From Aequoribacter sp049615385 (GTDB lineage: Bacteria; Pseudomonadota; Gammaproteobacteria; Pseudomonadales; Halieaceae), in assembly GCF_049615385.1 (NCBI RefSeq), contig NZ_JBMZFL010000005.1: 64,000 bases of DNA; one strand, given 5' to 3'. The position numbers and the translations under genes are program-made. Below the pieces are notes generated by a model. It made no database searches. It saw nothing but the letters and a program-made list of their open reading frames with translations, and was not told the origin of the DNA. Below are positions 16,761-25,910 of the stretch, one piece after another (the stretch's first letter is position 1; every line of letters begins with the position of its first letter).

Positions 16761-17887
16761 AAGCGTTGTGCTGCCTCCAACAGTACGGCATCACTCTTGG
16801 CGAAGCAAAACCGTAAATAAGTCGATTTAGGTGCTTCTCGGTAAAACGGCGTTAGGGGGATGGACGCCACACCGTGCTCTCGAGTCCAGCGTTCACACAA
16901 CACATGATCGGGTTCGTCAGTAATAGCACTGTAATCCAGCAACTGGAAAAAACTGCCCTGACTGGGCGTCCAGGTAAAGCGCGAGCCCTGTAAGGCATTT
17001 AAAAATACATCGCGACGATGCCGATAGTCGTCGGCTAGCTGAAACGCGTAATTTGGCTCGGCTTCCATAAAATCCGCCAGCGCGTGCTGCACCGGAGTTA
17101 CTGCCACAAACGCGACGTACTGATGCACTTTACGCAACTCAGCGGTTAGATCCGCAGGGGCAATGCAATAGCCCGTTTTCCAGCCGGTGACGCTGAAAGT
17201 TTTACCGAAGGAAAAATGGGCAAAACTGCGTTCCCGCAACCCAGGGACTTGCAGCACCGATCGGTGGGAGCCATCGAATACCAAATGCTCATAGACCTCA
17301 TCACTGCACACGTAAAAATCATAACGTTCGGCAAAGTCCGCTAAGCGCTGCAAAACCTCAGGTTCGAAGTTAGTGCCACACGGGTTATGAGGTGAATTAA
17401 TCATCACTAAACGCGTTTTGTTCGATAGGGCTTGCTCGAAACGGTCCCAATCAATCTGAAACTCGGGCGCAGACAACGGTAAGCGAATTGCCCTACCCCC
17501 CGCCAAATCGACCGCAGGCTCATAGCTGTCGTAGGCCGGGTCAAACATAATGACCTCGTCTCCAGGGCGAACCAGAGCCTGCACGCAACAGAAAATACCC
17601 TCGGTCGCACCCGGTAAGATGGTAATTTCTGTTTCAGGGTCCACAGCTACACCGCGGTGCAACAGAACACTCGAGGCCACCGCTTCCCGTAAGCGCAAGA
17701 GCCCCGCCATGGGCGCGTATTGATTATTGCCCGCCATAGCGTGACGCCCCAGCGCCTCACGTAAAGCCTGGGGAGCCTCGAAATCAGGGAACCCCTGTGA
17801 CAAGTTCAGCGCACCGGTTTGCTGGGCAAGCGCAGACATCGTCGTAAATATGGTGGTGCCCACCTTTGGCAGTTTGGTTTCTATCAC
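16748..17887 (-). CDS. ybdL: Methionine/aromatic aminotransferase (YbdL-type, class I)
   Basis: The 379-residue PLP aminotransferase matches YbdL throughout: KLPKVGTTIFTTMSALAQQ, LSQGFPDF, NSPHNPCGT, SDEVYEH and the PLP-Lys loop SFGKTFSVTGWK. It transaminates methionine, phenylalanine, tyrosine or histidine with a keto acid acceptor. GTG 17887 is chosen because the 31-residue upstream extension to 17980 is Arg-rich and absent in the family. The downstream overlapping omega-amidase gene supports a methionine-salvage pair. Confidence 0.9.
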   Translation of the reverse strand: MIETKLPKVGTTIFTTMSALAQQTGALNLSQGFPDFEAPQALREALGRHAMAGNNQYAPMAGLLRLREAVASSVLLHRGVAVDPETEITILPGATEGIFCCVQALVRPGDEVIMFDPAYDSYEPAVDLAGGRAIRLPLSAPEFQIDWDRFEQALSNKTRLVMINSPHNPCGTNFEPEVLQRLADFAERYDFYVCSDEVYEHLVFDGSHRSVLQVPGLRERSFAHFSFGKTFSVTGWKTGYCIAPADLTAELRKVHQYVAFVAVTPVQHALADFMEAEPNYAFQLADDYRHRRDVFLNALQGSRFTWTPSQGSFFQLLDYSAITDEPDHVLCERWTREHGVASIPLTPFYREAPKSTYLRFCFAKSDAVLLEAAQRLCAI

Positions 17888-18049
17888 ACCGACAATCCAA
17901 GCATAAAGCACTACGTTAGCACACCGGCGTCGCGCTTTAAACGCGCTTGAATGCGACCTGAACGGCGCACTTTGTTCCACCTCAGCTGGATGGGATAACC
18001 CAATCGCGCTTAGTTGACGTACTAACCCTAACGAGTTGGATTTTACCTT

Positions 18050-19123
18050 ATGATACGTCCCCTATTAGTAGCGTTTTTACTTAGCGCCTGCGCGGCACAA
18101 TCAAACGCTCCAGAGCCTTCGACAATGCCTCAGCCCACGACAAGCACTCATAAAATCACGCAGCTGGACCTCATTCCTGCGGCACAGAAAGACGAGCAAG
18201 GGCGCTACCGAAATCTGGACCCAGAGGCTGCACATGGGTCCTTATGGACTCGGCTCGCCTTTTTTGGGCGTCGCATGACCACACCATTTCGTTCAAGCAA
18301 AGGTGCGGCGCCGGTCTATTCATCATCAAAACCCCAAGCGCCAGCAGAGAACTCCGTTCAATGGGTGGGTCATTCCACTCTGCTGGTGTCGATGCAAGGT
18401 ATGCACTTTTTAACCGACCCCATCTGGTCCGACACGCCGAGCCCTCTGCCCCCATTGGGTCCGTCTCGCTTCGTACCGCCGGGGCTTACGATCGAGCAAT
18501 TACCCGACATCGACTTTGTTCTGATCTCGCACAACCACTACGACCATTTAGACGTTCCGAGCCTGATTCGATTAGCTCAGCGATCCCCGAATACAGTGTT
18601 TCTTGTTCCGACCGACAACTCCGCTTTGCTCAGAAAGCATAGAATCAACAATGTTCTGGAGCTGAATTGGGGCGAGCAAATTCGATTGGGCGCGTTAACG
18701 ATTACGGGCTTGCCCGCTCAGCACTGGAGTAAACGAGGAATCGGAGACACCCGCCAAGCCTTGTGGTCCTCCTGGGCGGTCTCGAGCGAGCATAAGCAAT
18801 TTTACTTTGGTGGCGACTCTGCTTATTTTTCAGGCTATTCGCTCATCGGTGAGACGCTCGGTCCTTTTGATTTGGTGGCCTTACCGATAGGCGCGTATCA
18901 GCCCCGGGCCATGATGGCCAGTTCGCACATGAACCCCGAAGAAGCCATTCAGGCGGCCGCGGATCTTAAAGCCTCAAAAATTTTACCCATTCACTACGGC
19001 ACCTTCGATTTGTCAGACGAACCCCTCGACGAGCCGCTAGCGCGCTTTGAGACAGCTTTACAAACCATGACAAACGACCTCAGCCCACTAATACTGCAGA
19101 TAGGCGAACGCCATGCATTTTAG
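18050..19123 (+). CDS. MBL-fold lipoprotein (NAPE-PLD/UlaG-like)
   Basis: The 357-residue protein has a lipoprotein signal (LLSAC, Cys about residue 14). The metallo-beta-lactamase domain has HNHYDHLD and HSTLL, a late GGDSAY and IHYGTFDL. This matches NAPE-PLD-like hydrolases, found in lipid or sugar-lactone metabolism. It would be outer-membrane or periplasm-anchored. Substrate unknown. ATG 18050 follows an intergenic stretch after the divergent aminotransferase. Confidence 0.85.
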   Translation: MIRPLLVAFLLSACAAQSNAPEPSTMPQPTTSTHKITQLDLIPAAQKDEQGRYRNLDPEAAHGSLWTRLAFFGRRMTTPFRSSKGAAPVYSSSKPQAPAENSVQWVGHSTLLVSMQGMHFLTDPIWSDTPSPLPPLGPSRFVPPGLTIEQLPDIDFVLISHNHYDHLDVPSLIRLAQRSPNTVFLVPTDNSALLRKHRINNVLELNWGEQIRLGALTITGLPAQHWSKRGIGDTRQALWSSWAVSSEHKQFYFGGDSAYFSGYSLIGETLGPFDLVALPIGAYQPRAMMASSHMNPEEAIQAAADLKASKILPIHYGTFDLSDEPLDEPLARFETALQTMTNDLSPLILQIGERHAF

Positions 19124-19147
19124 ATTTCGATCCTGACATTCGACAGG

Positions 19148-19537
19148 CTAAAAAACGTCTGCTACCACACAGTCAGGGCAGACCGTTCGCTGCCATGTAT
19201 CGAGACCGTCGAAGCGGTCGAGTGGAAGATCAGCGACTAGGTCTGGGTCGGCCATCCGTAAGTTGAGTCCAACTCGGTAAAACCCCTCGTCGTTTGGCTC
19301 TAGCGCACGCCAGTACATAAGGCCACGACAATTCGAACAAGCGTGAAACACCAATGAATCGGCGGGTTGATAAGCCAGTGTTGCACCCTGAATTGAAATA
19401 TGCTGCTCGTCGTACCCGTAGACCCACAGCGCGCCATATCGGCGGCACACTGTACAGTTGCATCGCAAAGCAGCTTGCGGTTCACCATTCAATACCCAGG
19501 AACATTCCCCGCAGTGGCAGGCACCTGTTAGGCTCAC
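19148..19537 (-). CDS. GFA/CENP-V family zinc protein
   Basis: The 129-residue protein has zinc-binding CHCG, CNCTVCRRYG and CSNCRG clusters of glutathione-dependent formaldehyde-activating (GFA/CENP-V) proteins. GTG 19537 is chosen because it overlaps the stop of the upstream membrane gene (GTGA) and lies just before the domain; an ATG at 19660 would add 41 residues in a frame overlapping that gene. It ends the sigma-factor operon. Enzyme activity of most family members is untested. Confidence 0.85.
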   Translation of the reverse strand: MSLTGACHCGECSWVLNGEPQAALRCNCTVCRRYGALWVYGYDEQHISIQGATLAYQPADSLVFHACSNCRGLMYWRALEPNDEGFYRVGLNLRMADPDLVADLPLDRFDGLDTWQRTVCPDCVVADVF

Positions 19538-19857
19538 AGTATATGCGCCCGTCTTAATACCAACACGCAAATACCCGCCAGCGCATAGCTGGCAGCCGCC
19601 ATAGCAAGCACCCGAACAAAACTGACGCCCGAGAATGCATCGAACGAGTTCATGAGCCACCCCGTAGCCGGGCTAATCAATAACCCTACCGCAGCCGGCA
19701 ACATAAACCACAACGCCAATTTTAAACGCTTACGCAGGCGCTGGGCGGCCTGTTCTTGGTTGATTAAGGTCAGGGTGTAGTAGCTAAACAGCTCTTTATT
19801 GCGCTGCTGGTACTGCACGTCTTTCTCTTGGGCGATGATGTCTTCAATAGATCTCAT
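19534..19857 (-). CDS. Two-TM membrane protein after ECF sigma gene (possible anti-sigma)
   Basis: The 107-residue protein starts MRSIEDIIAQEKDVQYQQRN, a soluble N-terminus, then two hydrophobic helices (LALWFMLPAAVGLLI and VLAMAAASYALAGICVLVL). GGAGGTGATTACC before ATG 19857 is a strong ribosome site that fixes the start. It lies 42 bp after the ECF sigma gene; anti-sigma factors typically occupy this place, but the cytosolic part is short and no zinc-binding HxxxCxxC motif is seen. Function is inferred only from position. Confidence 0.65.
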   Translation of the reverse strand: MRSIEDIIAQEKDVQYQQRNKELFSYYTLTLINQEQAAQRLRKRLKLALWFMLPAAVGLLISPATGWLMNSFDAFSGVSFVRVLAMAAASYALAGICVLVLRRAHIL

Positions 19858-19899
19858 GGTAATCACCTCCGCTGACAGCCACACCGTGGCTGAGTAAAT

Positions 19900-20403
19900 T
19901 TACGCATGGCATTGTCGCAAAACCTCCATCGCTCGACTCAGTTTAGACTTAACCGTTCCGGCTTTTAGGCTCGTAAGCTGCGCTATTTCGTCCACCGTAT
20001 GGTCGTACACGTATCGCAAAGTGAACAGCGCACGATCTTCAGGCTCTAACGGCCGTATTAACCGAAAAAACTCAGAGTCCTCGCCGAGCTCCGGCTCGTG
20101 CGAGGGCTCATTGACCGTATCGATGTCAATGTGTAACGGTTGCTGCTTGAGCGCGTCTTTGAAACAGTTAACTGCAATACCGGTTAACCAGTGTTTATAG
20201 CTTTTACGGGTATCAAAACTGGCTATATAGGTGTACGACTTTAGGAACGTTTGTTGCGAGATATCTTCTGACAGGCTGCGATTACCCGCGGTTAATCGCA
20301 TACCCAAGCCAAACAAATAATCGGCGTATCGCTGTATCAAGACCCCATAGTGATGACTACCACCACTCAGGGTCTTGTTGATCAAGTCGATATCCGATTC
20401 CAT
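19900..20403 (-). CDS. ECF-type RNA polymerase sigma factor
   Basis: The 167-residue protein has region 2 (LIQRYADYLFGLGMRL ... SEDISQQTFLKSY) and region 4 (RALFTLRYVYDHTVDEIAQL, then LKAGTVKSKLSRAMEVLR) of extracytoplasmic-function sigma factors. It directs transcription of a small regulon, usually including its own operon. It starts 11 bp after the DUF6249-type gene and precedes a two-TM protein that may control it. Confidence 0.93.
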   Translation of the reverse strand: MESDIDLINKTLSGGSHHYGVLIQRYADYLFGLGMRLTAGNRSLSEDISQQTFLKSYTYIASFDTRKSYKHWLTGIAVNCFKDALKQQPLHIDIDTVNEPSHEPELGEDSEFFRLIRPLEPEDRALFTLRYVYDHTVDEIAQLTSLKAGTVKSKLSRAMEVLRQCHA

Positions 20404-20414
20404 GTTTACTCTGA

Positions 20415-20795
20415 TTAAGGGTTTTGCTTTTTATCGTATATGCCGTAGGCCAAAAAGGCGAGGCCTAACAGTGCAACCAGCAGGCCAGCACTCATCACCA
20501 CGTTTGCATTCAGACCCACTTTACCAATCAACGCGATGCCAAGGCCGATTCCGGTCAATATCGCGCCGATCTTGATATCGTTCATGGGCTTAGGCTCTTC
20601 AACATACCCTGGAATGCTTTGCAATAACTCAGGTGTGAGGTTTTGCCCACTATCGATCACTTTCTGCAGCGACTGATGAAACTGCTCGCGCTTTTTATTG
20701 CTGAAATTCAGCGCAATCCAAACAATCATCACCGGCATGCCAAACACGAAAACAATTGCAAAAATGGGGATAATACCTTCAAAAAAATTTGTCAT
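20415..20795 (-). CDS. DUF6249-like inner-membrane protein
   Basis: The 126-residue protein has an N-terminal TM helix (IIPIFAIVFVFGMPVMIVWI), a cytoplasmic linker, and two more hydrophobic helices (IGAILTGIGLGIALIG; VMSAGLLVALLGLAFLAYG). The layout matches DUF6249 proteins often next to ECF sigma genes. It sits 11 bp before the sigma gene and may be a membrane sensor or sigma-regulon member. No catalytic motif. Confidence 0.75.
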   Translation of the reverse strand: MTNFFEGIIPIFAIVFVFGMPVMIVWIALNFSNKKREQFHQSLQKVIDSGQNLTPELLQSIPGYVEEPKPMNDIKIGAILTGIGLGIALIGKVGLNANVVMSAGLLVALLGLAFLAYGIYDKKQNP

Positions 20796-20825
20796 AACAA
20801 GTCCTTACTTGGATAAATTTAGGTT

Positions 20826-20951
20826 TTATAGCGTGTGACCCGTGCTTAATAGTGCTGCCCGCAACAAGCCCATCCAAACCAGCGCCATAGGCACACCTAC
20901 AACACACACAATGGCCAGAATAGGACCCAATACATCAACAGTGCAGCGCAT
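20826..20951 (-). CDS. 41-residue single-TM membrane peptide heading the ECF sigma operon
   Basis: The frame reads MRCTVDVLGPILAIVCVVG then VPMALVWMGLLRAALLS and ends 31 bp before the DUF6249 gene. GAGG lies 6 bp upstream of the ATG. The hydrophobic core (ILAIVCVVGVPMALVWMGL) resembles the first helix of the next protein (IFAIVFVFGMPVMIVWIAL), so it may be a partial duplicate that kept a reading frame. It is short, but the SD, hydrophobicity and family resemblance argue it is real. Confidence 0.6.
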   Translation of the reverse strand: MRCTVDVLGPILAIVCVVGVPMALVWMGLLRAALLSTGHTL

Positions 20952-21097
20952 AATCGCCTCGGTCGCAACGCGACTTTGTGGTACTCAATAACTAATACCT
21001 GCGTGCACCGCAAAACGTTGCAACGAAAGTAAATTAAATGGGATTTTATTACGCTAAGTGCACATACAGAGGCAGACTCAGCCCCCTAGCCAACGAA

Positions 21098-22423
21098 TTA
21101 TTCGCTCCGAGTCTGCACAGCGCGCACGTATGGCTTACGCGCCAGCAGTGCCAGCGCAAGTGCGGGCGGGAACACCAAAGCGGGCAACAACGCCAAGGAT
21201 GCATTGAGCGCCGCGTCATCGGAAAACACGAAATCTGTGAGCATGGCGACCGCACTGGGACCAAAGGCCAAGCCAAACAGATTGGTGAAGAACAGCAGCA
21301 CTGCGGAAGCCTGGGCTCGCATAGCATTGGGCGTGACCAGTGCTACGGCAGTGACCCCTACCCCGAAATAGGCGTTCAGAAATAAGACTATCGCCCACGA
21401 GGTCGCGATTGCGATATCCGCATGACCTGAAAGCGGGCCATAAACCACGGGTATACCCCACAAGACGCAGACGAACACAATAATACGCAACGGCGCGTCG
21501 ATGACACCGCGTTGCATTAACCACGAGCATATCCAGCCCCCAGCCAAGGTGCCAATACTGCCCGCAATAATAAATACCGTTCCAAACTGGGTGCCCGCCA
21601 CACTTCGATACACACCGTAAATGCGTATGAGCATTTCTGGGTACCAAGCCATAACGCCATAGCCGACCACCGACATGAGCGACATCGATCCAATAATGCC
21701 TACGTACAGCCGCGCATTAGATTTAAAGAAAGCCCAGACCTCACTCAACGGAAGTCCTGTACTCGCAGGCGTTAACTCGCTCTGTTTACGCGGAGGCTCT
21801 GGCAATAGTTTAAGCGCTAAGGCGACCACAAACCCCGGCAAGCCAACCGCGATGAAAGTGAGCTGCCACGCCTTGATTTCACCCAAAAAGCCAGCCTGAA
21901 TGGGCTCGAAGGCCACAAAGTATTCGTAAATTGCACCACCGAGTATGTAGGCTAAGCCGCCTCCCAAGGTAATACCCAGACTGTAGACTGCGGTTGCTTT
22001 GGGCAACTTTTCGGGGGAGTAAATGTCTGAGAAGATCGAGAATGCAGCGGGTGACAAGGCGGCCTCGCCTACCCCAACCCCCATGCGCGCTACAAATAGC
22101 GTTCCAAAATTTTTGACTAAGCCACAGGCAACCGTCATAGCCGACCACACCACGATGCCGATAGATATGATATTGAGCCTCGGATATCGGTCTGCTAAGC
22201 GTGCGATCGGCAGCCCCAAAGCAATATAAAACATCGAAAACGCAAAGCCGTGCAGCAAGCTGTACTGGAAGTCGCTGATATCGAAATCTTGCCGAATGGG
22301 GCCGATGAGCACCGCCATGACGTTGCGGTCGATGAAGCTTAGGACGTACGCAAGTAACAGCAGAACCAGAGCCATGTTGGCTTGCTTTGCTGTATACACT
22401 GTTGCGGTTGATTGCTTTGACAT
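21098..22423 (-). CDS. MFS transporter (spinster-like/organic anion)
   Basis: The 441-residue protein has about 12 TM segments and the LSFIDRNVMAVLIGPIRQDF motif in TM1 and the loop MSGVGVGEAALSPAAFSI-type TM4 signature of spinster-like MFS carriers. It lies 74 bp after the DUF3604 gene in the same direction; the pair may process and import one substrate. Specificity cannot be read. Confidence 0.88.
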   Translation of the reverse strand: MSKQSTATVYTAKQANMALVLLLLAYVLSFIDRNVMAVLIGPIRQDFDISDFQYSLLHGFAFSMFYIALGLPIARLADRYPRLNIISIGIVVWSAMTVACGLVKNFGTLFVARMGVGVGEAALSPAAFSIFSDIYSPEKLPKATAVYSLGITLGGGLAYILGGAIYEYFVAFEPIQAGFLGEIKAWQLTFIAVGLPGFVVALALKLLPEPPRKQSELTPASTGLPLSEVWAFFKSNARLYVGIIGSMSLMSVVGYGVMAWYPEMLIRIYGVYRSVAGTQFGTVFIIAGSIGTLAGGWICSWLMQRGVIDAPLRIIVFVCVLWGIPVVYGPLSGHADIAIATSWAIVLFLNAYFGVGVTAVALVTPNAMRAQASAVLLFFTNLFGLAFGPSAVAMLTDFVFSDDAALNASLALLPALVFPPALALALLARKPYVRAVQTRSE

Positions 22424-22497
22424 AGGTCTAGTTTACTATCTCAGATACGTGAGTATGCAAGTACCCAGGCTCAGATCGATCAACGCCTGCTTTAAAC

Positions 22498-24351
22498 CTA
22501 CGGATTCACCCAAATCGGCGAGGTATACGCACGTTCTTGATGCACTCGCTGAGCCTCTTTTGGATGATCAACACCCAGCGTAGCCTCATCATAAGCCGTC
22601 CATCGCGGAGTGGGAATCTCGAGGACCCGCAAATAGTAAAAGGACCGCTCGCTGGCTTTGTACTCGGGATCTGACCACAGGGTGCTTAAATACTCAGCAC
22701 CCACGGTATTGGCATAAGAACCGGATTGAAGGTTTACTGTGCTTTGCACAGGCTCCAGACGGCCGTTTACGATCTGTCGATCACCACCCCAAACCACATC
22801 AAACACCTTTTCGTGCAATTGCCCGCTCGCGTCTAACCACCCCTTAACGATCTGAACACGGTCAAGATTGGCGCCTGCGGGGTCTTTTTGTACCGCCACA
22901 TAAAACATGGGACGCTGATCACCATTGGCTTGTAACTCGCCACCCATGGGTACGCCCTGCTCGTACAAATAGGCAAACCCGTTTGCTTGAGCCACTTTAT
23001 CGGAGTCTAAGTCCCAACCGCCAAAAAAGCGCACGCTTATTCTGGGGCCCGTAGTGGCATAGACCTCTTTGCGCTGCATGGCATCGAATATTGCTTCGCG
23101 GGTGTTTTCTGTAGCCCACACAGCTGCGTAGCCCGAGGCGACTTGCTCCCAAGCTTGAATCACCAAGTCATTGGGACCAACCGTTTGGTCGTTCCAGTCT
23201 TGATGATCGGCAATGGAGCCCTCGGCTCGAATAATCATAAAGGGGCCGGCATTGCGCTTGGGTGAACCCGGGTGATAATTCGCCGCCTTACCCCAGAAAT
23301 TACTGTCGTCGGCCGTTGCCAAACTCGTGTGCGCGTCGGTCGAGCCAATCATGCCGAACTGATAAGGGTTAGCGCCGACCTGTTCGTCGATTTGCAAACC
23401 CAGCTTTAAAGCCGAACGCGCGTATTCGTACTGCAACATGTTGTTACTTTTTTGCTTATTGCCGCCTAGGTTACCCTTATCCCAGGTACCGTAATCGGCG
23501 AACTCGTCGTCGGGTGACAGCCACGGATGTGTTTCGCTGTCGCCTTTAATTTGGGTCACTTCAACCACTGGTTCCCAGCGCGCACGAGCATTGGCATACG
23601 CATTGTCGATTGCACTACCGTCGTATTGTGTCAGCGCAAACATGCGCCCGTTACTGACGTTGCCGTTATGGGGAATTGCTAAAGCCTTGCCGCCGGTGGT
23701 TTGCTCGTAGTTATCCATGTACCGCCACAAGTCTCGGGGGTCATGACTTTCTAAAATGGAGTACGGAATGACTTGACTGGTGCGTGCTTCGCCATCTCGG
23801 AACAGAACAACACGGTGTAAATTGTCGCCGCCAGGCATAGACGTCCACTCAAATCCAGTGATGGCGCTAAATATACCGGGCTCATTGGCCTGCTCTGCCA
23901 TCTCGATGCTTTTTTTCCACGTGTCTTTGCGGATTAGGGCTGTCTCGTCATCCGGCGATTCGGTAATGTCCGCCAACTGCATGATGGCTCCAAAAAAGCG
24001 ATGCGATAAACCGCTAACTTTTTCTAGGAGATTGCGCTCTCGATTGACCGCCAGTGCGCCGAGATATTCGGAGTGATCCGATACCACTAAAAAGTCCAGA
24101 GGCCGACTAAGTTGGGTGTCGACACCAGGTGTCACTTCAACCTTCTGACCCTTGGCAAAGGCGTAGGCGTCAATTGGGGTAAGCGATACGTTGCCAATAA
24201 CGTTAGCATCTGCTGAGAACGAAGAATGTAAGTGAGTATCACCCCAATACACCTGGGTAGGATATTCGTCGCTGGCGCTCACATTCTGCGTGAGGAATAG
24301 ACTCATACCGACCATTGCGCTCATTGTTAGCGGCTTACGCATCCCGAACAT
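22498..24351 (-). CDS. DUF3604 exported protein (PHP-like metal hydrolase candidate)
   Basis: The 617-residue protein has a signal peptide (MSAMVGMSLFLTQNVSASDE) and starts the mature part with YWGDTHLHSSFSADA, the HxH of PHP-type metal sites, plus VVSDHSEYLG. DUF3604 proteins share this layout and are of unknown reaction. It is periplasmic and precedes an MFS carrier, suggesting extracytoplasmic processing of a substrate then imported. Confidence 0.87.
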   Translation of the reverse strand: MFGMRKPLTMSAMVGMSLFLTQNVSASDEYPTQVYWGDTHLHSSFSADANVIGNVSLTPIDAYAFAKGQKVEVTPGVDTQLSRPLDFLVVSDHSEYLGALAVNRERNLLEKVSGLSHRFFGAIMQLADITESPDDETALIRKDTWKKSIEMAEQANEPGIFSAITGFEWTSMPGGDNLHRVVLFRDGEARTSQVIPYSILESHDPRDLWRYMDNYEQTTGGKALAIPHNGNVSNGRMFALTQYDGSAIDNAYANARARWEPVVEVTQIKGDSETHPWLSPDDEFADYGTWDKGNLGGNKQKSNNMLQYEYARSALKLGLQIDEQVGANPYQFGMIGSTDAHTSLATADDSNFWGKAANYHPGSPKRNAGPFMIIRAEGSIADHQDWNDQTVGPNDLVIQAWEQVASGYAAVWATENTREAIFDAMQRKEVYATTGPRISVRFFGGWDLDSDKVAQANGFAYLYEQGVPMGGELQANGDQRPMFYVAVQKDPAGANLDRVQIVKGWLDASGQLHEKVFDVVWGGDRQIVNGRLEPVQSTVNLQSGSYANTVGAEYLSTLWSDPEYKASERSFYYLRVLEIPTPRWTAYDEATLGVDHPKEAQRVHQERAYTSPIWVNP

Positions 24352-24513
24352 ACTCAGGCTCCTTCTCTATTATGCACTCATCGTAAACTAGCAGATGCCG
24401 GATATGAATAAACTGACAATAAAGCGAATAAGCCATTTAGACGAAGCCGAATAACTTAGGTCGTATTTAACGCGGGGCTTGGCGAGGAAGCGCAAGTCTC
24501 AGTTTAGCCGCAA

Positions 24514-25506
24514 CTAAACGCTCGGTTGAGACCAAGTGCAAAGCTCGCGCAAAACTGAAGTGGCAAAAGCGCCGGTGCCCAAACTAAAGCTCAACGTGAG
24601 AGCGTTTTCGTCAAAGCTTGCTTGTAAGTCATTCACTTTAAGACGAAGGCTTCGGGAGTCGGGCGCCACACGTGCCTTATCAAGCGCTTTTTGCCAATGC
24701 GCGGGTTCGATACCCGAGCCTTCACCCGCTAGAGGCAAAGCAGGATGTATGTCCATATGAGCGCAGCGATCAATAAGCTCGGTATCAATTTCTGAGATCT
24801 CGAACACGCTTTTAGAACCCTGTAAGTTGGCTTTATCACCTTCGATCAACTGATTCCAAGTACCCGCCCCCACGCGTTCACCCAGCGCTTGATTAAACAG
24901 ATGCGAGCGCATACTCGATATGGCCAAGCTACGCTTGTTACGCGAGAGGCGTTTGCCTTTAGCCCAGGCTTCGGCAAGACCAAGGTTACCGCCCTCTCGG
25001 CCAAAGCGCTGCTCGCCGTAGTAGTTAGGCACGCCTAGCGCCCCCATGGCGCTTAAGCGCTGCGCGACGGCATCCGCATCAACTGGCTCGCTAAACCTCA
25101 GCACAATACGAAAATGGTTGGCGTCGTGGGCACCTCGACGGAGTTTGCGCAGGTGGCGCTCGACGCGAAGCACTTCGACGCCCTCGGCGACAAACTCAGT
25201 CCAGTTGGGCTTGTGCCAACGCGGCACACTAAACCATTGCTGAGTAACCGCGTGACGATCTTTCATGCCCGAGAAACCTACATCGCTTAAGGGTACATTA
25301 GCGAATTCAGCCAGGCGCTGCGCTACCCACTCGGTGTTAGCGCCGGTTTTTTCAATCCACAAAAAATCGTGTTCGCCGTCACCGCTGGGCTCCCAGCCTA
25401 AGGCTTCAGTGACCTGAAAATCTTCGGGTTGGGTTCTAATTTGCGCGTGAAACAAAGGGCCACCGTGCGCGTGTAGCAACTCATGTACTGCGGAAGTGTT
25501 TGTCAT
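24514..25506 (-). CDS. truD: tRNA pseudouridine(13) synthase TruD
   Basis: The 330-residue protein has the TruD catalytic segment GFSGMKDRHAVTQQWFS with its Asp, plus FLWIEKTGANT and NYYGEQRFGREG. It modifies U13 in tRNA-Glu. ATG 25506 (MTNTSAVHEL) is chosen; the upstream frame to 25671 is not family-like. It is alone on its transcript. Confidence 0.92.
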   Translation of the reverse strand: MTNTSAVHELLHAHGGPLFHAQIRTQPEDFQVTEALGWEPSGDGEHDFLWIEKTGANTEWVAQRLAEFANVPLSDVGFSGMKDRHAVTQQWFSVPRWHKPNWTEFVAEGVEVLRVERHLRKLRRGAHDANHFRIVLRFSEPVDADAVAQRLSAMGALGVPNYYGEQRFGREGGNLGLAEAWAKGKRLSRNKRSLAISSMRSHLFNQALGERVGAGTWNQLIEGDKANLQGSKSVFEISEIDTELIDRCAHMDIHPALPLAGEGSGIEPAHWQKALDKARVAPDSRSLRLKVNDLQASFDENALTLSFSLGTGAFATSVLRELCTWSQPSV

Positions 25507-25864
25507 GCCAAAGTCTACTAACTGAAAGACGCAGTGTACCTCAGGTGGGCTGATAGAGCCCATGTACTGCTGCTGAAAACAAAATAAAACCCTCGCAGTC
25601 CGGTTCCCAGCAAGGTAAGTTCTCACCTCATACAGACCCGTTGTCATCGCACGGCAGACGTGCATTCCCACCGACCAGCCAAACTCTGCGGTTTTAATGT
25701 CTGCACCTATGGACTGCCGATCCTATTTGCTCAAACTCATTAGCCAATCTCGCACCGGCTCATTGCCATTTAAAGAGCGATAAAAGACAGCGCAAACGCG
25801 ACCAGCTGTGAGCAAGGAGCTATACCAAAAAAGCCTGCAGAAACATAAAAAACTTGCCATAAGG
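25507..25864. other. Divergent intergenic region, no gene seen
   Basis: About 360 bp lie between truD and the rightward membrane/HTH pair. I saw no coding frame with a convincing start or any recognised RNA. It must hold the truD promoter. The inverted repeat just to the right is listed separately. Confidence 0.5.
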
Positions 25865-25902
25865 CCTTACAAAAAGTAAAGTAAGCATTACATTTTGTAA
25901 GG
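25865..25902. promoter_or_regulatory. Inverted repeat before membrane/HTH operon (likely operator)
   Basis: CCTTACAAAA and TTTTGTAAGG form perfect 10-bp arms 18 bp apart, with a second short dyad (GTAA-GCA-TTAC) inside. The right arm ends 8 bp before the ATG at 25911 and contains the AAGG ribosome site. A repressor bound here would block both transcription and translation initiation; the HTH protein of the operon is the obvious candidate. Confidence 0.6.
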
Positions 25903-25910
25903 ATAAAACC

